DNA of 64,000 bases, from positions 372,001 to 436,000 of the forward strand of contig JAHEWK010000022.1 of assembly GCA_020740775.1 (NCBI GenBank), given 5' to 3'. Source of the stretch: Ilyonectria destructans (lineage: Eukaryota > Ascomycota > Sordariomycetes > Hypocreales > Nectriaceae). A program made the position numbers and the translations under genes. The notes under the pieces were generated by a model, which was not told the DNA's origin, searched no databases, and saw only the letters and a list, made by a program, of their open reading frames with translations. Shown piece after piece: positions 43,073 to 55,060 of the stretch. Numbering within the stretch: position 1 is the first letter of the stretch; the number at the start of each line of letters is the position of its first letter.

Positions 43073-44275
43073 CACCCTGGTGGCGAGACAGCTATTCGTA
43101 GCGACAGTCGCGCCGGCGATGGACTACGCCTCCAATGTCTGGACACACGCTCGCCCCGCAAGAGAAGCTGCCTGGCTGAATAAAGCGCAGCTGGTGGGGG
43201 CGCAGGCAATTACAAGAGCGTTCCGTACTGTTGCAACGGCGGTGGCCGAGGCCGAAGCCAGTATTCAGACTGTAGAGGAACGACACAGACAAGCCGCAAC
43301 AAGATTCTGCATCAACCTTCGGACCCTTCCGAAGACACACCCCCTGGCAGCTTTGAAGAACAAGGCAAGCAAGCGATTTATATCACCAATGCAGAAGATT
43401 GTCTCGGCGGCGGGAAGGGTCCACACGGATCGAATGGAGGTTATCCACGAGTATGCAGTGCCTCCATGGACCAGCCGCATCCAGTGGTGGGCGAGGACGA
43501 CCTAGCGAAGGCGGTCAAGGCACCAAACGGCGTCGATGGCATCATCATAGCAACGTCTAGCTCGCAGAAGGGCGGCATAGTAGGAATGGGAGACGTCGTG
43601 TGCAACGCGACTCGCAACAGCGCAGGCGAGGTGGTTGCCAGCTATTCCGTCACTCTCGGGCACCCACATGAGTCTAACAGAACAGCCTCTTTCCGAAAGC
43701 ATTTGGTGCGGTCGTATATCTGACGGATAGTTCATTGACCGGATTGCTGCCGAGGCTTCGTGATCACTTCCACGGCCGAGCGATTTCTCGTCATGACCGT
43801 CACGTCCCGAAAAGGAAGCCTGGGCGGCGTGCACTTCAGCGCCATCGCTATTGCTGCTAGTTCCGCTGTGTACGGATTCTGCTCGTCTCTGGGCCGGCCA
43901 AGGCCGAAGGTTTTGCACTGGGACCGATGGCCAAGGCAGCAGCGCAGAGAGCCACCAAGGCAGAGTGCATGGTAGACCGGCGGCATCGGCAAACTAACCT
44001 CTAGCGTGCGACTATACTAACAAAAAGCAGCCTCGATTTTGGCAGACCGTGCTTCAGCTGCCGAAGATAGGATGCTGAACATTTGCAGAATTTAGCCTTC
44101 AAGCAGGCCTGTCATGGAACAAGCAGCGACGAGGTTGAGCAGCAAGCGATGAGACGACGGTCCGTGGGGCTTGGGGTGTCAGGTACCAAATGTTCTGAAA
44201 TGTGAACTAGATTGTGTCAAGGCCCTATAGGGACTTCCCTCCGGGCGAAATAAAATCCATCCATCCAACCGAGTC
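43073..44275 (+). mobile_element. 5'-truncated Tad-like LINE (copy 2) with internal inversion and ATCC tail
   Basis: The plus strand encodes the post-polymerase region (VARQLFVATVAPAMDYAS...HTARP-like start, then NLRTLPKTHPLAALKNKA) and the start of RNase H (IIIATSSSQKGGIVGMGD...YSVTLG). The middle of RNase H (43661-43898) is inverted. The plus-strand reading then resumes with EGFALGPMAKAAAQRATKA and a 3' UTR (GGGCGAAATAAAATCC) ending in ATCCATCCATCC. Frameshifts are present. It is related to the LINE at 34044. Confidence 0.8.
43661..43898 (-). other. Inverted segment inside the LINE RNase H
   Basis: On the minus strand it reads GRPRDEQNPYTAELAAIAMA...RQQSGQ...RLMWVPES, the residues that should follow YSVTLG on the plus strand. 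CTCGGG at the left junction is shared by both sides as microhomology. The right junction lies in GGCCGGCC. Confidence 0.8.
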
Positions 44276-44524
44276 CCTTTGCGTGGTAAGCTTCCACTGT
44301 GGCGGTCCAACCGGAGAGCATCAGATGAAAGGTACATTCAGCGCCACCGAATTGAAACGATGGGAAGTCACAGCAATTCCGAGAGGTACATGGAGAAAAT
44401 TGCTCTCTTGACAGCCATATCGTGACGAGACTCTCTTGGCCCGTTTCTGCTGTTGGATTCTCATGGCAGCTGCTGCGGCTGACCTCTACAACTGGTTTCA
44501 AATACGCAATATGTACAGATAACT

Positions 44525-46747
44525 CTATGAATAAGGGACATTTTCCCAACCCCATTCTTTTTTCAGTTGTGTCAGTCTCCACTCAGTAGAGCAGCCTGTA
44601 GTAATCTGCAAGCCCACCAAAAGATCGGCTACGACAACTTGTTGCTCGTTCTCTTCCAAGCAGCGGCCGGCCAGATTCAATGGTTCAAACAACTGTATTT
44701 GAACAGCTGGCTGTGGTCTGCCAAGAGCAATAGAGCAAATCTCATGGGCGTGTCGGTTGATCTGATTTGAGACTTGGCGATAGGCGCTGAGGCGTTGTAT
44801 TCCATTTCGTGGATTGAATGATTCGTGCGTCGGTGGCTTGTGGAGGAGCAATAAAATCCTGGTAAAGTGGTACAATAGCAGCGTGGCAGCGCCTGTTGCG
44901 TTGCTGTAGAATATTTCTGGAAAAGGTACTTTAATTGCAGATAATTCTCTCTGCGGAGTTCTGGACCTCGAGCTGGAGCTACGTTCTGCATGGGTGTGGT
45001 AACGTTGCAGTGAAGATGTGAGGCATGGTTGAAAGCCTTCTGGTAATGATTGATACCAGATATCAAGGTGTTGATGGATATGGTCCCAGCAGGAAAGGCC
45101 GGCAGATGTCAACCAATCCGTGTTTTGTTCAGCAACAAACACAGAAACATAATTCAGTGTCTTCAACACGATCCAGATCAAGGACCTGCATGCTATTGTT
45201 TCTGTCAATTTGCACAACGATAATTCATCACCACTCTGGACTAGCGATTCTGGGACGCAGCCATCAGAGGCTGTATTCATTGGCAGTCCAGCAGCTTGCC
45301 AGAGACGTTTGTCTGCAATGTCGAGTTGTGTTTTACTCTTTGCAGCGTAGGATACCACATAATCGACGCAGGCAAAGTTCCAAAAGGACGCGCGCCACGC
45401 TTTTGTAGTGTCAAGATCGCTCAGCATGGTGGGTGCTGGAATTCTGAGCGACGATGTTGGATTATGCTCGAAGTCTAGGCCCAGGAGATGCTGAGCGCCA
45501 GACATGTGCCTATAGTTCGATATGGTAAGCGAGGGAACATGGCTGTCATGAAGAGAGGTCTCACTGCATCATGCTAGGCTGTCTATCATCCAGTGATTCA
45601 TACAAAAGAAAGATGGACACAGCGGCGAGAAGATCGTCAATTGTCTCGAGTTCAGTGCGTTGTTGATGACGTCCAGGTGTTGATGGCGTAGTGTATAATG
45701 GGCTGGGCTGGCTCGAAGCGAGTAGAGTAGTTGGCGATCCGTCGCTCATAATAGGCCCTTGGTTCCGCAAAACTTGTAATGATGCAATCATTCGACGGAT
45801 GGCTTTGTCATAGAATCCCGCGGCCTCATAGAGCCAGTCAATGTTGGAATCCCGGTAATGCAAGTCAAGACTAGATCGATTCGAGTCGTAGCGGACAGAT
45901 TTGTTCTGTTCCTTTCGCATATTGCCAAACTGCTTCGCCGCTACAGCAGCAAGGGAATCCTTGACCAGAAGGCTCCCTCCGATTTTGTTTGGCACTACGT
46001 GACCAAAATACCTGTCAGAGTCGAATACATCTAGCCATGGGCTGATGACATCAACGTAATGCCTAATGAGATCCGCTGTATGAAGTTCACGCTCGCGAAT
46101 GGATTCGGGGAGAAGCCCTAATGGCAGATCATCTGAACCGGTGAACGCTGAGAATGTTTCTTCATCGAAAGAATTGCCGGCGTTGAGTGGGAGAGCTAGC
46201 TCGGTATCATCTATGATGGGGACGTTGGGTAAGAAGCCACAGCAGTTGCCAGCTTGAGCGTAATAGATAGCCGGGTCAATGTCAAAAAACGAGTCGTTAT
46301 CAAAATCGATATCCAGTGTGTTGTCAAAACCTGTCGACGCCTCATTGCGCACTTCGTTTGAGGGCGGCGGTGGTGGGACTGCTGGGCTTTGCGATTGGCT
46401 AGAAGGACTCGGACGTGCATCGTGACCAAATGGACTGGCAGGATATGGAGGGGACAGCCTCACTCGGGGAGTCAAGGGAAAGGTGCGGGTTGATCCAGCT
46501 GTGGTGTCACTTCCATACTTCCTGCGTATATCCCGTCCTTGATCGAGAAAGCCTCGCACGCGGTCATAGCCGGGGCATGGGTAGGAGGCCCGCGCACAGC
46601 GCGTACAGCTTGGCTGTCTCCTGTCACACTAATCCCAATTCCATCAGTAAGGGGAGAGAGCCTCGATGAGGTAGGGGACCATACTTTCACGCGACGTTCG
46701 CGGCAGCGTCCACAGGGGACGGGAGCGGCATGTGCGGATTCCATCAT
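44525..46747 (-). CDS. Zn2Cys6 transcription factor, 703 aa, two introns
   Basis: Exons are 46747-46685, 46628-45565 and 45509-44525; introns are 56 and 55 bp, GT-AG. The first splice joins CGRCRERRVK to CDRRQPSCTRCARASYPC, giving a perfect C-x2-C-x6-C-x6-C-x2-C-x6-C cluster. A Ser/Pro-rich linker and a fungal regulatory domain follow (ELHTADLIRHYVDVISPWLDV, ISIFLLYESLDD-type words, ARCLEENEQQ). The chosen start MMESAHAAPVPCG places the zinc cluster at the N-terminus; an in-frame ATG at 46837 would add 30 residues. Nuclear regulator. The target is not evident from its neighbours, which are transposons on one side and a MOSC gene on the other. Confidence 0.9.
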
Positions 46748-47588
46748 CACTCTCAAAGTGAACAAGCGTGGGGCAGAAAGTGAATCGGGATTGATCTTGA
46801 CAGACCACAACGCCTCCGCTGTCACCGTCACAGGCATAGGCGAGCGAAAGAGAGGCTGTACGCGGTAGGTCTTCGCGACTCACTTGCTCTTCGACCCTCT
46901 TCCGGTGGCACGTGATATGGATGTTGTGTCATCGGCGTTCTCGACTAGATTAGATGATGGGTTGACCCCTCGCGTAGCGGCATAAGGCCCGGATGCATAC
47001 GCCTGTGATCCACCGATATCCTAGTCCTTGTCAGATGACTAGAAAACTGTTGTCGAGAAAAGAGGGGGTTGGAGGCATCCTAGATCAATCATCAGATTCT
47101 GGATCCATCCCCACCAATATTGGAAAAAAGGTTCAAGTCCAAGGTCTCCGAGTCGGAACGGCTTGTCTCGCCAGGAACTTCAGAATTCAGCCTAGCATGA
47201 GGGTGAAACTACGCATCTTGCTTGGGGCCGACAGTGGAACTATGCACCTCGCTCGGGATTACCGAGTCCGGACTAGTAACCAGCGACGTGAGTCACGAAT
47301 CATGGCGCTACCGGGCTTTCCGAAGAAAATCTGCTCTTCCACTGACATTCAGCTCACCATACCCCTTGGCATTTCCCAGCTATCCCAACTGCTGCATACC
47401 CAAGCTCATGGCTCAATGGTGTATGTAGGCACCAGACGCTGTCGCAAGTCCAGTAGGCGCCTGTATGTTCTTCTGCGGAGGGGCAGGAATTATGAGACTT
47501 GCCAAAGATTAGGCCACAGGCTACCTCTACCGTCGGATCTTCACCTCGTGGCTCAAGTTTTCATTCGAACATTGAGACCTTGGTTGAT
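46748..47588. other. Divergent intergenic region between Zn2Cys6 and MOSC genes
   Basis: It contains the MITE fragment at 46956-47108. A 204-codon open frame starting at 46993 crosses the MITE and has no recognisable domain, so it is not called. Confidence 0.5.
46956..47108. repeat. MITE fragment of the foldback/TGTTGGAT group
   Basis: It shares GGCATAAGGCCCGGATGCAT-like words, a GATATCC block, GAGAAAAGAGGGGG and GGAGGCATCCTAGA with the elements at 18726, 19150 and 26587. The ends are eroded. Confidence 0.6.
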
Positions 47589-48709
47589 ATGCACATTCAG
47601 CGTGTAGGTTGTGTCTCGTTTAAGTAACTTCCAGCGATATTAGCGATCGCTCCGTCGGTACGCATTGAGAATATTCGCTAACAGGTCCCTCTCTCCACAG
47701 TTGTTCATTTATCCAATCAAGTCGATCCCACCGGTCGAGGTGACCTTTGCAGAGGTGACAAGTGAAGGGTTTCGATTCGATCGCCAATACATTCTCATCA
47801 AAGCCTTACCAACAGAGCGTTCGAGCCGATTTTCACAACACCTCACAATCAAAACCTTGCCCGCTCTCTCCCTGTTCCAGCCATCCATTGACAGTGACTG
47901 GTCACAGCTCACCATCCGTTACACTCTGGCCCAACCAGCATCGTCAATTAACATTCCTCTTACTCCTTCGCCATTATCATGTCGCGATTCCAAAACCTTC
48001 GAATTGAACATTTGGGGTACATGCGCTGTGGGAATCGACATGGGAGAGACACCTGCCAAATTCTTCAGCGGACACCTAGCCATGCCAGTTAGACTGCTAT
48101 TCATCGGTGGAGAAGGCAGACGTGAGATTCCAGGTGCCGCCTTCATTCAGAATCGATTGGGGCCTTTGGTTGCTCAATCAGACGACAGACCCCGGAGTCA
48201 GGGGCTTCGCTTCGCCGATGCTGCCCCTTTTCTAGTCACATCAGTGGCCTCCGAGGTTGAAGCACGCTCAAGATTGCCCATGTGCGATCAACCTGAGGAC
48301 ATCATTCTTCGATTCCGTCCAAACATTCACATTGATGGAGGACCAGACATGCAACCTTTTGAAGAGGACTTCTGGAAACAGCTAACCGTATGCTCTGGTA
48401 GCCATGAAGCAAAGAAAGCCATCATCCGTTGCATTTTTAAGACACCCCGGTGTTTAAGCTTGAACGTGGACTTGGTTACAGGAAAGACCGCGCCTAGAGC
48501 CCGTCAGCTATATGGTCTACTTGCACAGGATCGTCGTGTCAATAGTGCATTTCCACGTATGAGCCAATAGTGCCTCTCTATCCTGCCTGCTAACCCAATC
48601 AACAGATAAGCCTGTATTTGGGCAGTATGCCTGCGTTGCCCCAATCGGAACTGTCCTGCGGGTTGGAGACAGAATACAAGTGACTGATAGGACTGGGGGA
48701 TCTAATTAA
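47589..48709 (+). CDS. MOSC-domain protein (mARC-like molybdenum-cofactor protein), 324 aa, two introns
   Basis: Exons are 47589-47603 (15 nt), 47701-48556 and 48606-48709; introns are 97 and 49 bp with GCTAAC branch sites. The tiny first exon gives MHIQR, which joins LFIYPIKSIPPVEV, the standard start of the MOSC beta-barrel domain. The MOSC domain follows with FRPNIHIDGGPDMQPFEEDFW, RCIFKTPRCLSLNVD (the conserved Cys region for cofactor binding) and, after the last splice, KPVFGQYACVAPIGTVLRVGD. Relatives bind molybdenum cofactor and reduce N-hydroxylated compounds. A large open frame beginning at 47665 uses a TTG and is intronic at its 5' end. Confidence 0.9.
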
Positions 48710-49121
48710 TTAAGCCCAGCCATTGCGTGCGCCTTACGAAGTTTAGAATAAATCATTTATCAACCTTATTATCACGGATAACCCCGTAATAGTGAAGAAA
48801 GAAAAGATGTAGATGGGAGGATCTTATTGAGAAGGTGAAGGGTGAAACACGGCATGGAGAACTTTTTATCTCGAGACCAAGATTTCACAACGTTATCAAC
48901 ACAGAAGTTGGCTCAGAGAGTAAAGATAGCAAAATTTCAAGAATCTTGATGTCAAGTTTAGTAGTTGAGCAATTTGTAATTTTGATCTCCCAATACCTAT
49001 TGAGCGAGATTGGAAGAGCATCATCGCCTTGGCGGTTGCCCACTTCTCACAACCCACAGAGCCATAGCCTCGGGGAAAGTCGCGATGTGCTTTGATACAA
49101 ACCATCGATCTAGAGTGTTCT
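48710..49121. other. Convergent intergenic region
   Basis: It lies between the 3' ends of the MOSC gene (+) and the MFS gene (-). No gene recognised. Confidence 0.5.
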
Positions 49122-50623
49122 TTATTGTGTGGCTTCACGTCGAATGTGTGGCAAAAAATGTAGTAGTGCTAAGCAAACAAAACCACCAAAGAACATGAAC
49201 CCCGCGAATATTTGCACATTGTGGTACACTGGGGCATGTGGTCTTCGCAACCCTAAGGCAATGGCTTCCGCAACTGTTATATGTTGATATCAGCTTTTTG
49301 GTAGCAATCATTAACACTTTCGCCTGGAAAACTTACATGCTGTGGGAAAAGATATCAACGTCCAAGCGACAGAGAGAGTAGAGGGCAGTCGTTTAATGCC
49401 AAAGGTGGCAACCAGCACGGAGCCCATGGTCTGTTTACACGCTTGTTAGCCGCTGATGATGCATTTTTGCGAAAGTATATCCACTTACCGCCCAAAATGT
49501 GCCAAGAACCATGCCCCCAAGGATGGCAAATGCAAACAGAGTGGACAAATTCTTTGCAAATGTCCAAAGAGCAAGGCAAAAGATGCTTGCGAGAATAGTT
49601 CCGATGAGACTCATGTTGACCTTTCCGACGTGATCGCTGAGGTATCCAACAAGCGGTCGGCCTATTGCCATTCCCAGATTGACCATGGCTCCAACAATTG
49701 AGGCTTGGTGAAACGTTGCGCCAATTTCGATGGCATTGTTTGGGAGAGAAAAGAGTACGATGGTATAACCGGTTGCACTGAATAGGGTCCAGAAAAGAAT
49801 TAGGAGAAAATCCATGCTTTTCAAGAGGCTGGCGTCGAAGTAGTGCTGCTGTGGCTTCACATGTTTGTTTCTGTCCCGTATCAGGATCGTGCAGATAACA
49901 TGAGCAACACCTGTGCAAATTGCCGTGATGCGGAAGGACCAAGAGAGTCCGAGCCTAGAGATCATGGCTTGACTTCCCAGGCTATGGATTAGCCCTCCGA
50001 GGCCGCTGCCAGCCGATGCAATACCGGTGGCGACACCGATTCTTCGATTGAACCACTGGGGGATGATCCCATAAGTGCCAACATACAGAAAGCTGGAGCC
50101 CCAACCGAAGAGGAAACCCTGGGTGAGACACAGATGCCACAGTTCTGTCGCATAACTCGCTGCAATCAAGGCTCCTGTTTCAAGTACAAGGCCAAATACC
50201 AAGGTAGGTTTGAGTCCGAACCGTTTCGTTGCGTGTGTGACGAGCGGCGCCACCAGCGTCATCTGAGATATTGATAGCCCGCCGACGAAGGCATATGCCA
50301 CTTGCGACGTCCCTTGGAAAGCATTGGTTGAAAGGTAGTGGTCAAGGTAGACACCGAAGGACTATTCGCAGTTAAGTCACAATAGTTCATGCGATTCCTG
50401 GCGGGCAGAGTCAACTTACGCCATTGACACCCCACGTGTTTGCGGTGATGAGTAGCTGGGCAACAACGCAAACCCAACCGTAGCCACCATCGTGCTCATC
50501 AAGCGATTCCTCTTCATTCTCAGCGTCAAGAGGTGGCGATTCTGCTTGTGGCTTCGGGTTTGGGTTCATATCTTCCGGCACCAACGTAGTTGCAGATTTT
50601 TCGTCCATCTTAATAGATTCCAT
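49122..50623 (-). CDS. MFS transporter of the monocarboxylate type, 440 aa, three introns
   Basis: Exons are 50623-50420, 50361-49489, 49430-49337 and 49273-49122; introns are 58, 58 and 63 bp. The N-terminal tail is acidic. Then comes DGGYGWVCVVAQLLIT, the hallmark first helix of fungal MCT-like transporters, followed by NTWGVNGSFGVYLDHYL across the first splice. About 12 membrane segments follow, with the TM4-5 motif NRRIGVATGIASAGSGLGG and a loop after TM8 reading GYLSDHVGKVNMS. The end IRREATQ is short. It would carry monocarboxylates or similar acids across the plasma membrane. Upstream in-frame ATGs to 50716 are possible starts. Confidence 0.9.
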
Positions 50624-51368
50624 GATAGATGGTAGTCTTTCGGTCGATACCTTCAAGAGATTTTCGTTGGTGATGATATTTAAGGGTCTGAGTGAATACA
50701 TCTTTATACACTTCATCTCAGCCAGTGATCAGGTGGATATAACTAACAATGGCGGAGTTGACTCGACAACAAACGCAGCAATAATGATTCCTCATCCATA
50801 GGGGGGCTTTGTAACCGAGCGTACATTCCCTTTTGCCGTAGTTAGAAAAACCAACAACCATTACGTAACTTTCCTGCGCTCCAGGGAGATACGGAACTCT
50901 CCCCGACTTAGAACAGATAAGTTAATCTTTGATTGTCTCGGCAGCAAAGCTCAGCGTCATGGCTCTCTGGGTTTGAGTGGAACTCCAGGTGAGATGTGGG
51001 CCTCTTGGCGGCCAGTTCCACAGCTCGCTGGCGCATACCAGATTTGTCATAGTGCAATTCTAGACCCGGCATCACGCCATGCCCAGGTAGCATTTTGGGA
51101 TCAACGGAGCATGTTAGTCTGACTCTGGTACTCCGACTTTGGGTGCTGGCCCTTAGAGCCCACAGAGATCTCATCTCCACTGCCATTGAAATTGAGCCTA
51201 GTATCACGCATCAGAGGTCGCATGCCGGGAGGAGGAAACTTGACTCATCAATTTCTTTAATCACATTAACCATGGTCCCATAACTCTCTCTTTGGATAAT
51301 AAAAAACTGCATCGTATTCATCTCTAGTTGTTGAGAGACACTCAATTGCTCCAACGATATGAGTCGAA
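50624..51368. other. Intergenic, no gene recognised
   Basis: Promoter side of the MFS gene and the 3' side of the PaiB-like gene. I see no coding exon. Confidence 0.45.
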
Positions 51369-52127
51369 CTATGATCTAGACTTCTCATCGCTACAGACTT
51401 TGACCATCTGCGACACCTCCTTTGCCGCATCTGACTCGAGGCGCGCGAAGCCTTCGGCTACACCATCCCGATCTCCCTTGCTCATCTCCTGGCTCATCTT
51501 GAATTTTCCCTCTAGTCTCGTAATCTTGATTTCAATGCCAATGATGGCCTTCCTAAGCAGTTCGATGTATTTATCCGGCGCATCTGTAACCTTCCATGGT
51601 GTCGGTCGATTCCCTCCGGTGTACCCCATGGTCGTCGTTTCATTGTGGTGGGTCAAGTCGGCCATCTGACTAGTAAGGAATGCTGATGTTTCCTCTGAGG
51701 AAGCTTTGAAGAAGACCCGAGCTTTGCCATATGCTTGAGCTGCTGCGTAGTTCCAGGTAGGAACCACCTTTCCGGAAGTGGGCTTTGTCTCGGTGTAGAA
51801 CTTTGGTGTGACGTAGTGATGTGCGGCTTGGTTGAAGAGTACAAGAACTTCATCTTCGAGGACGTCGTTGAGTTCGGGCTTTGACTCAAGGTATTCGATC
51901 ATAGCCTTGCTCTGCGGGTTCTGCCTTGCAAGGTGACCTCGCAAGCAGCCAAGTTCGGTCTCACTAGACTCATCTTCGACGTCTAGGACGAATGGGATAT
52001 GACTGGTCTGAAGGAATGGGAACTTTTCCGACCGAATGCCAGTAGTCAACATTCCCAATGGGTTGTCATGGATCAGCCTCCTGAGGACTCGGAGATCTGC
52101 CTCAGCATGGACGGCTCGGATGTACAT
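51369..52127 (-). CDS. PaiB-like FMN-binding split-barrel protein, 252 aa
   Basis: An intronless ORF starting MYIRAVHAEADLRVL. Family words are HDNPLGMLTTGI, QTSHIPFVLD, LRGHLARQNPQSKAM, VLVLFNQAAHHYVTPKFY, VVPTWNYAAAQAYGKARVF, the GNRPTPWKVTDAPDKYI region and IIGIEIKITRLEGKFKMSQ. These match the PaiB/FMN-binding domain (Pfam FMN_bind_2) along almost its whole length. In bacteria PaiB acts in sporulation and protease control. Fungal members are thought to bind FMN or haem-like ligands, with unclear roles. No cluster partner is evident. Confidence 0.92.
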   Translation of the reverse strand: MYIRAVHAEADLRVLRRLIHDNPLGMLTTGIRSEKFPFLQTSHIPFVLDVEDESSETELGCLRGHLARQNPQSKAMIEYLESKPELNDVLEDEVLVLFNQAAHHYVTPKFYTETKPTSGKVVPTWNYAAAQAYGKARVFFKASSEETSAFLTSQMADLTHHNETTTMGYTGGNRPTPWKVTDAPDKYIELLRKAIIGIEIKITRLEGKFKMSQEMSKGDRDGVAEGFARLESDAAKEVSQMVKVCSDEKSRS

Positions 52128-54215
52128 GGTTGGTGAAAGAGTTGAGATCTTGGTCCAAATTTCGTCGCTTGTGTTCTAGTGGATGAGATGAAATGTTGCC
52201 TGACAGGGGAACTTGCTTAAATAGTCTCTGGTTGGCCGCTTTCTGTCGGCTACGCGGTGAGTCTTGCGAGACAATCGCCAGGGCATAGCAGATACATCGC
52301 ACACTGGGCCGAGACCACCGGGATCAAACCGGGAGGTCGATTGAGATCATATGGAATCTGCCGACACTAGTGAGGCATCCGCGTATCACGCACAATCTAT
52401 TACGCATTCAATTGGAACTAGCAACGACACTAAGCACGTACTGTAAGAGAATCCTTACAACCTGCGCCTTGTCGATGACAAGCAACCCCACACAACCTTA
52501 CGCGACCGGTGTGCACACGTGGGAGAAGTGATGCTAGACAAGTGCGACAAATCAACAACCCCGAAAACGGAATTGAACTTGGGCCATGGCTACTTAATAG
52601 TAATTTAAGATTACGATTGTCACAATGTTGGAACCATTTCAATCATCGGCGTGAAGACCTGGAAGAGTCGCTGCAGCCGAACCTCGGCCACCACCAAATG
52701 TTTTGTTCTGCATCTTCTTTCCATCGCTTCTTCACTGTCAACTCATCTTCACCGGTGGTCGCCATGTCTTTTCAATCATTCCAGTTTCAAATAGAAGTCA
52801 CAGACGCAGTAACGATTAAAAGTCCCCCGTGTAGCGAGTCCTGTCTCCCATGCTTCTCTACTTCAACTCTCTGAATGGGGTGCTTGTGCTCGGCATTGTT
52901 ACGTCTAACAAACAAATACTCTACCAAAAATGATAGCTGTTCTTGCAATTGTTGATCTGCAAGACAGCACAGGGGAGAGAACTTTGAGGCGATGAGGCAG
53001 ACTCGGAATGGAGCCATCAGGTGACCTGAAGCCCTTCTGCGGCGGCGAGAAGAGTGTCTCCCGATTCGATGCCGGTACAATGCTATTACAGATTATACCA
53101 CCCTAGACGACAGAGCCGGAAGACCTAACCCGTTTGATGATGTGGCAGTAACACAACGTCTACAGGGGATACTTAACGCATGGTGTCTTGTATCCCACTA
53201 GTCTAATTCCGGAAGTAGCCAGCGAAGGAGGGAGAGCTGACTCCATAGCCATAGATACGAAATGCAACACAGCGTTGAAAAGTTCCACATGCATATAGCC
53301 CAGCTTACAGTTTACACTCCTCGGCTACGCTATACCAGAAGTGACCATTTTCGCTAATGAGGATCGCCCAGGAGATGTGTGACTAGGCGACCCAAAGTCA
53401 AAGTTAACTTTGCCGAAGCGTCTTGCCTCATCTAATTCGGGCGTCGATCATTTGTGATAATGAGGACAATCCGACGCTATCTGTGGCCAAAACCCGTTTC
53501 ATATTGTAACTCTGTATACATCGGCGAATGTGTGGGAGGGATGACGTCGTTTCGTCATGCGCGATTCTCCAAAAACGAGGCTCGAGATTCGATGGAGACA
53601 CCGGATGCCCTCAACGAGTGTGCATCAATGCAACCTTGATGTCTTCTGTGGCTTTTCATAACGAGAAAGAGGGTAAGAACAGTTCTTAGTGCAGAAAGTC
53701 ATGAGAAGGACGCTGGGCAAGGCGATGGAGTTAGGCCGCAACCCGCCAGTAAACCGCGCCCGTCGGTCAATAATCGTCTCCTTACGAACAAGGCTATTTG
53801 CAACAAAGACTACCGCATTGACTAGTTTCGACCGGAGTCCGCATCATGCGCCACGTTTCTGTATTCTCAAAAACCTAATAATTGCGATACGACAACACCG
53901 ATGCAACCACCCAAACCCGGCGTCCCAAATATATTCTTGTTGGGCAATGGGATCTCGCACTGAATGCTAAAATTTATTCTTGAATGTTTGTGCCAAACTT
54001 GGCACGGTTTGAATCTGCGTTCAAGAGTCGGTGGAAGGACACATCATGACACTGTGTCTCTCCTCCTCGACGTACTTAACTGTGATGCATGTCTTTGCTG
54101 TTCGGTTCACTACTGCATCGACTACATGATAGTGTACCTTTAATTCTTTTCAACAGCAAGGTGAACCATGTAAACGTGCGTATCATTATCTACCTATTAA
54201 AGTCACGTTACAGGA
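52128..54215. other. Two-kilobase region without recognisable genes
   Basis: It contains the promoter of the PaiB-like gene at left. I tried both strands and found only short, unsupported open frames. No clear TIR or LTR was seen. Confidence 0.45.
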
Positions 54216-54674
54216 TCACTTGTACTCCAGAGCCTCCTTGACGGTCAAGGGCTTGAGACCAGGCAGGACCTTCGAGGGAGTCAGGTCGAAAGCACCAGAG
54301 GCGAACCACTGACCAAGGGTGATGCAAAATCCTTGGAAAATCTCCTTCGGAACAAATTGGTACGCTGCAACCTGACTCGGCAGCTCCGTGACCTTGCCGT
54401 TCTTGAGGTCCTCCAGGCTGTCGTACCTCACGTCGAATTTGGCGCCTGATAAAGTCGGGAAGAAATTAAATAATCCACCCGAAAGAAGAGGATTGTGTCT
54501 GCATGCATACAGTATGTGCCCAGGCTATCAACCTGCGAGGAGAATTTTGTTGTTCGGTTGCCGACGAATTGACATCTCATCAAAAATTCTACCATCAGCC
54601 TTCCGTCCATCCGCCCGCTGCAGGCGTGGCTCAACAGCAGCCTCATAGGCGCCCCAAGCCAGAATAAACACGCC
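54216..54674 (-). pseudogene. C-terminal remnant of an NmrA/isoflavone-reductase-like oxidoreductase
   Basis: Two exon-like pieces, 54674-54533 and 54445-54216, are joined by a 87-bp GT-AG intron. They read LAWGAYEAAVEPRLQRADGR...NNKILLAG and then AKFDVRYDSLEDLKNGKV...TELPSQVAAYQFVPKEI...GQWFASGAFDLTPSK, ending EALEYK. The pattern fits my memory of the C-terminus of fungal NmrA-like reductases, but the N-terminal NAD(P)-binding motif is not found upstream. I treat it as a truncated gene. The family call is tentative. Confidence 0.45.
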
Positions 54675-55060
54675 CTAGGCGGCGTCTCCAAAACGCTTTT
54701 CGAGCCCTCCAGAACGACTCTAGACGATTTTTAGGCACTTCTTAGAGGGAAGCGGATGGGAGCAAACCCCGAAGTTTCCCGGTAGGGCGATTCGAAAGCG
54801 TTGTGGAACAGCAGTTGGCGGGTATGAGGTACCGGTACTTGGCCAATCTCATTGACCCTGAGGACCCTTCTCTCGTTGAACTTTTTTCCCTCTGGGAGGA
54901 TGTCTTCCCAACTCAACCCCTGCTTCTAGGGGCCAATTTGGTAATAGACCTTCAGAGCCACAACGAAGGTTCTTCTTTGATTTAGTCATCCTGGGAAGTT
55001 TAATGCCCAAAGAACATGAAAATGCAATTTTTAAATGATTAGATCTATATTGCTGTTGTA

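Noticed and set aside
43073..44275. Twin-priming inversion in the LINE
   Set aside because: Twin priming inverts the 5' part, but here both the 5' and 3' parts keep the same orientation and only the middle is flipped.
46993..47607. 204-codon open frame on the plus strand
   Set aside because: It crosses a MITE fragment, has no recognisable domain, and overlaps the first exon and intron of the MOSC gene in another frame.
47665..47700. Start of the MOSC protein at 47665
   Set aside because: The first codon is TTG and the stretch to 47700 has a branch site and ends in CAG. A 15-nt ATG exon at 47589 gives the normal family N-terminus.
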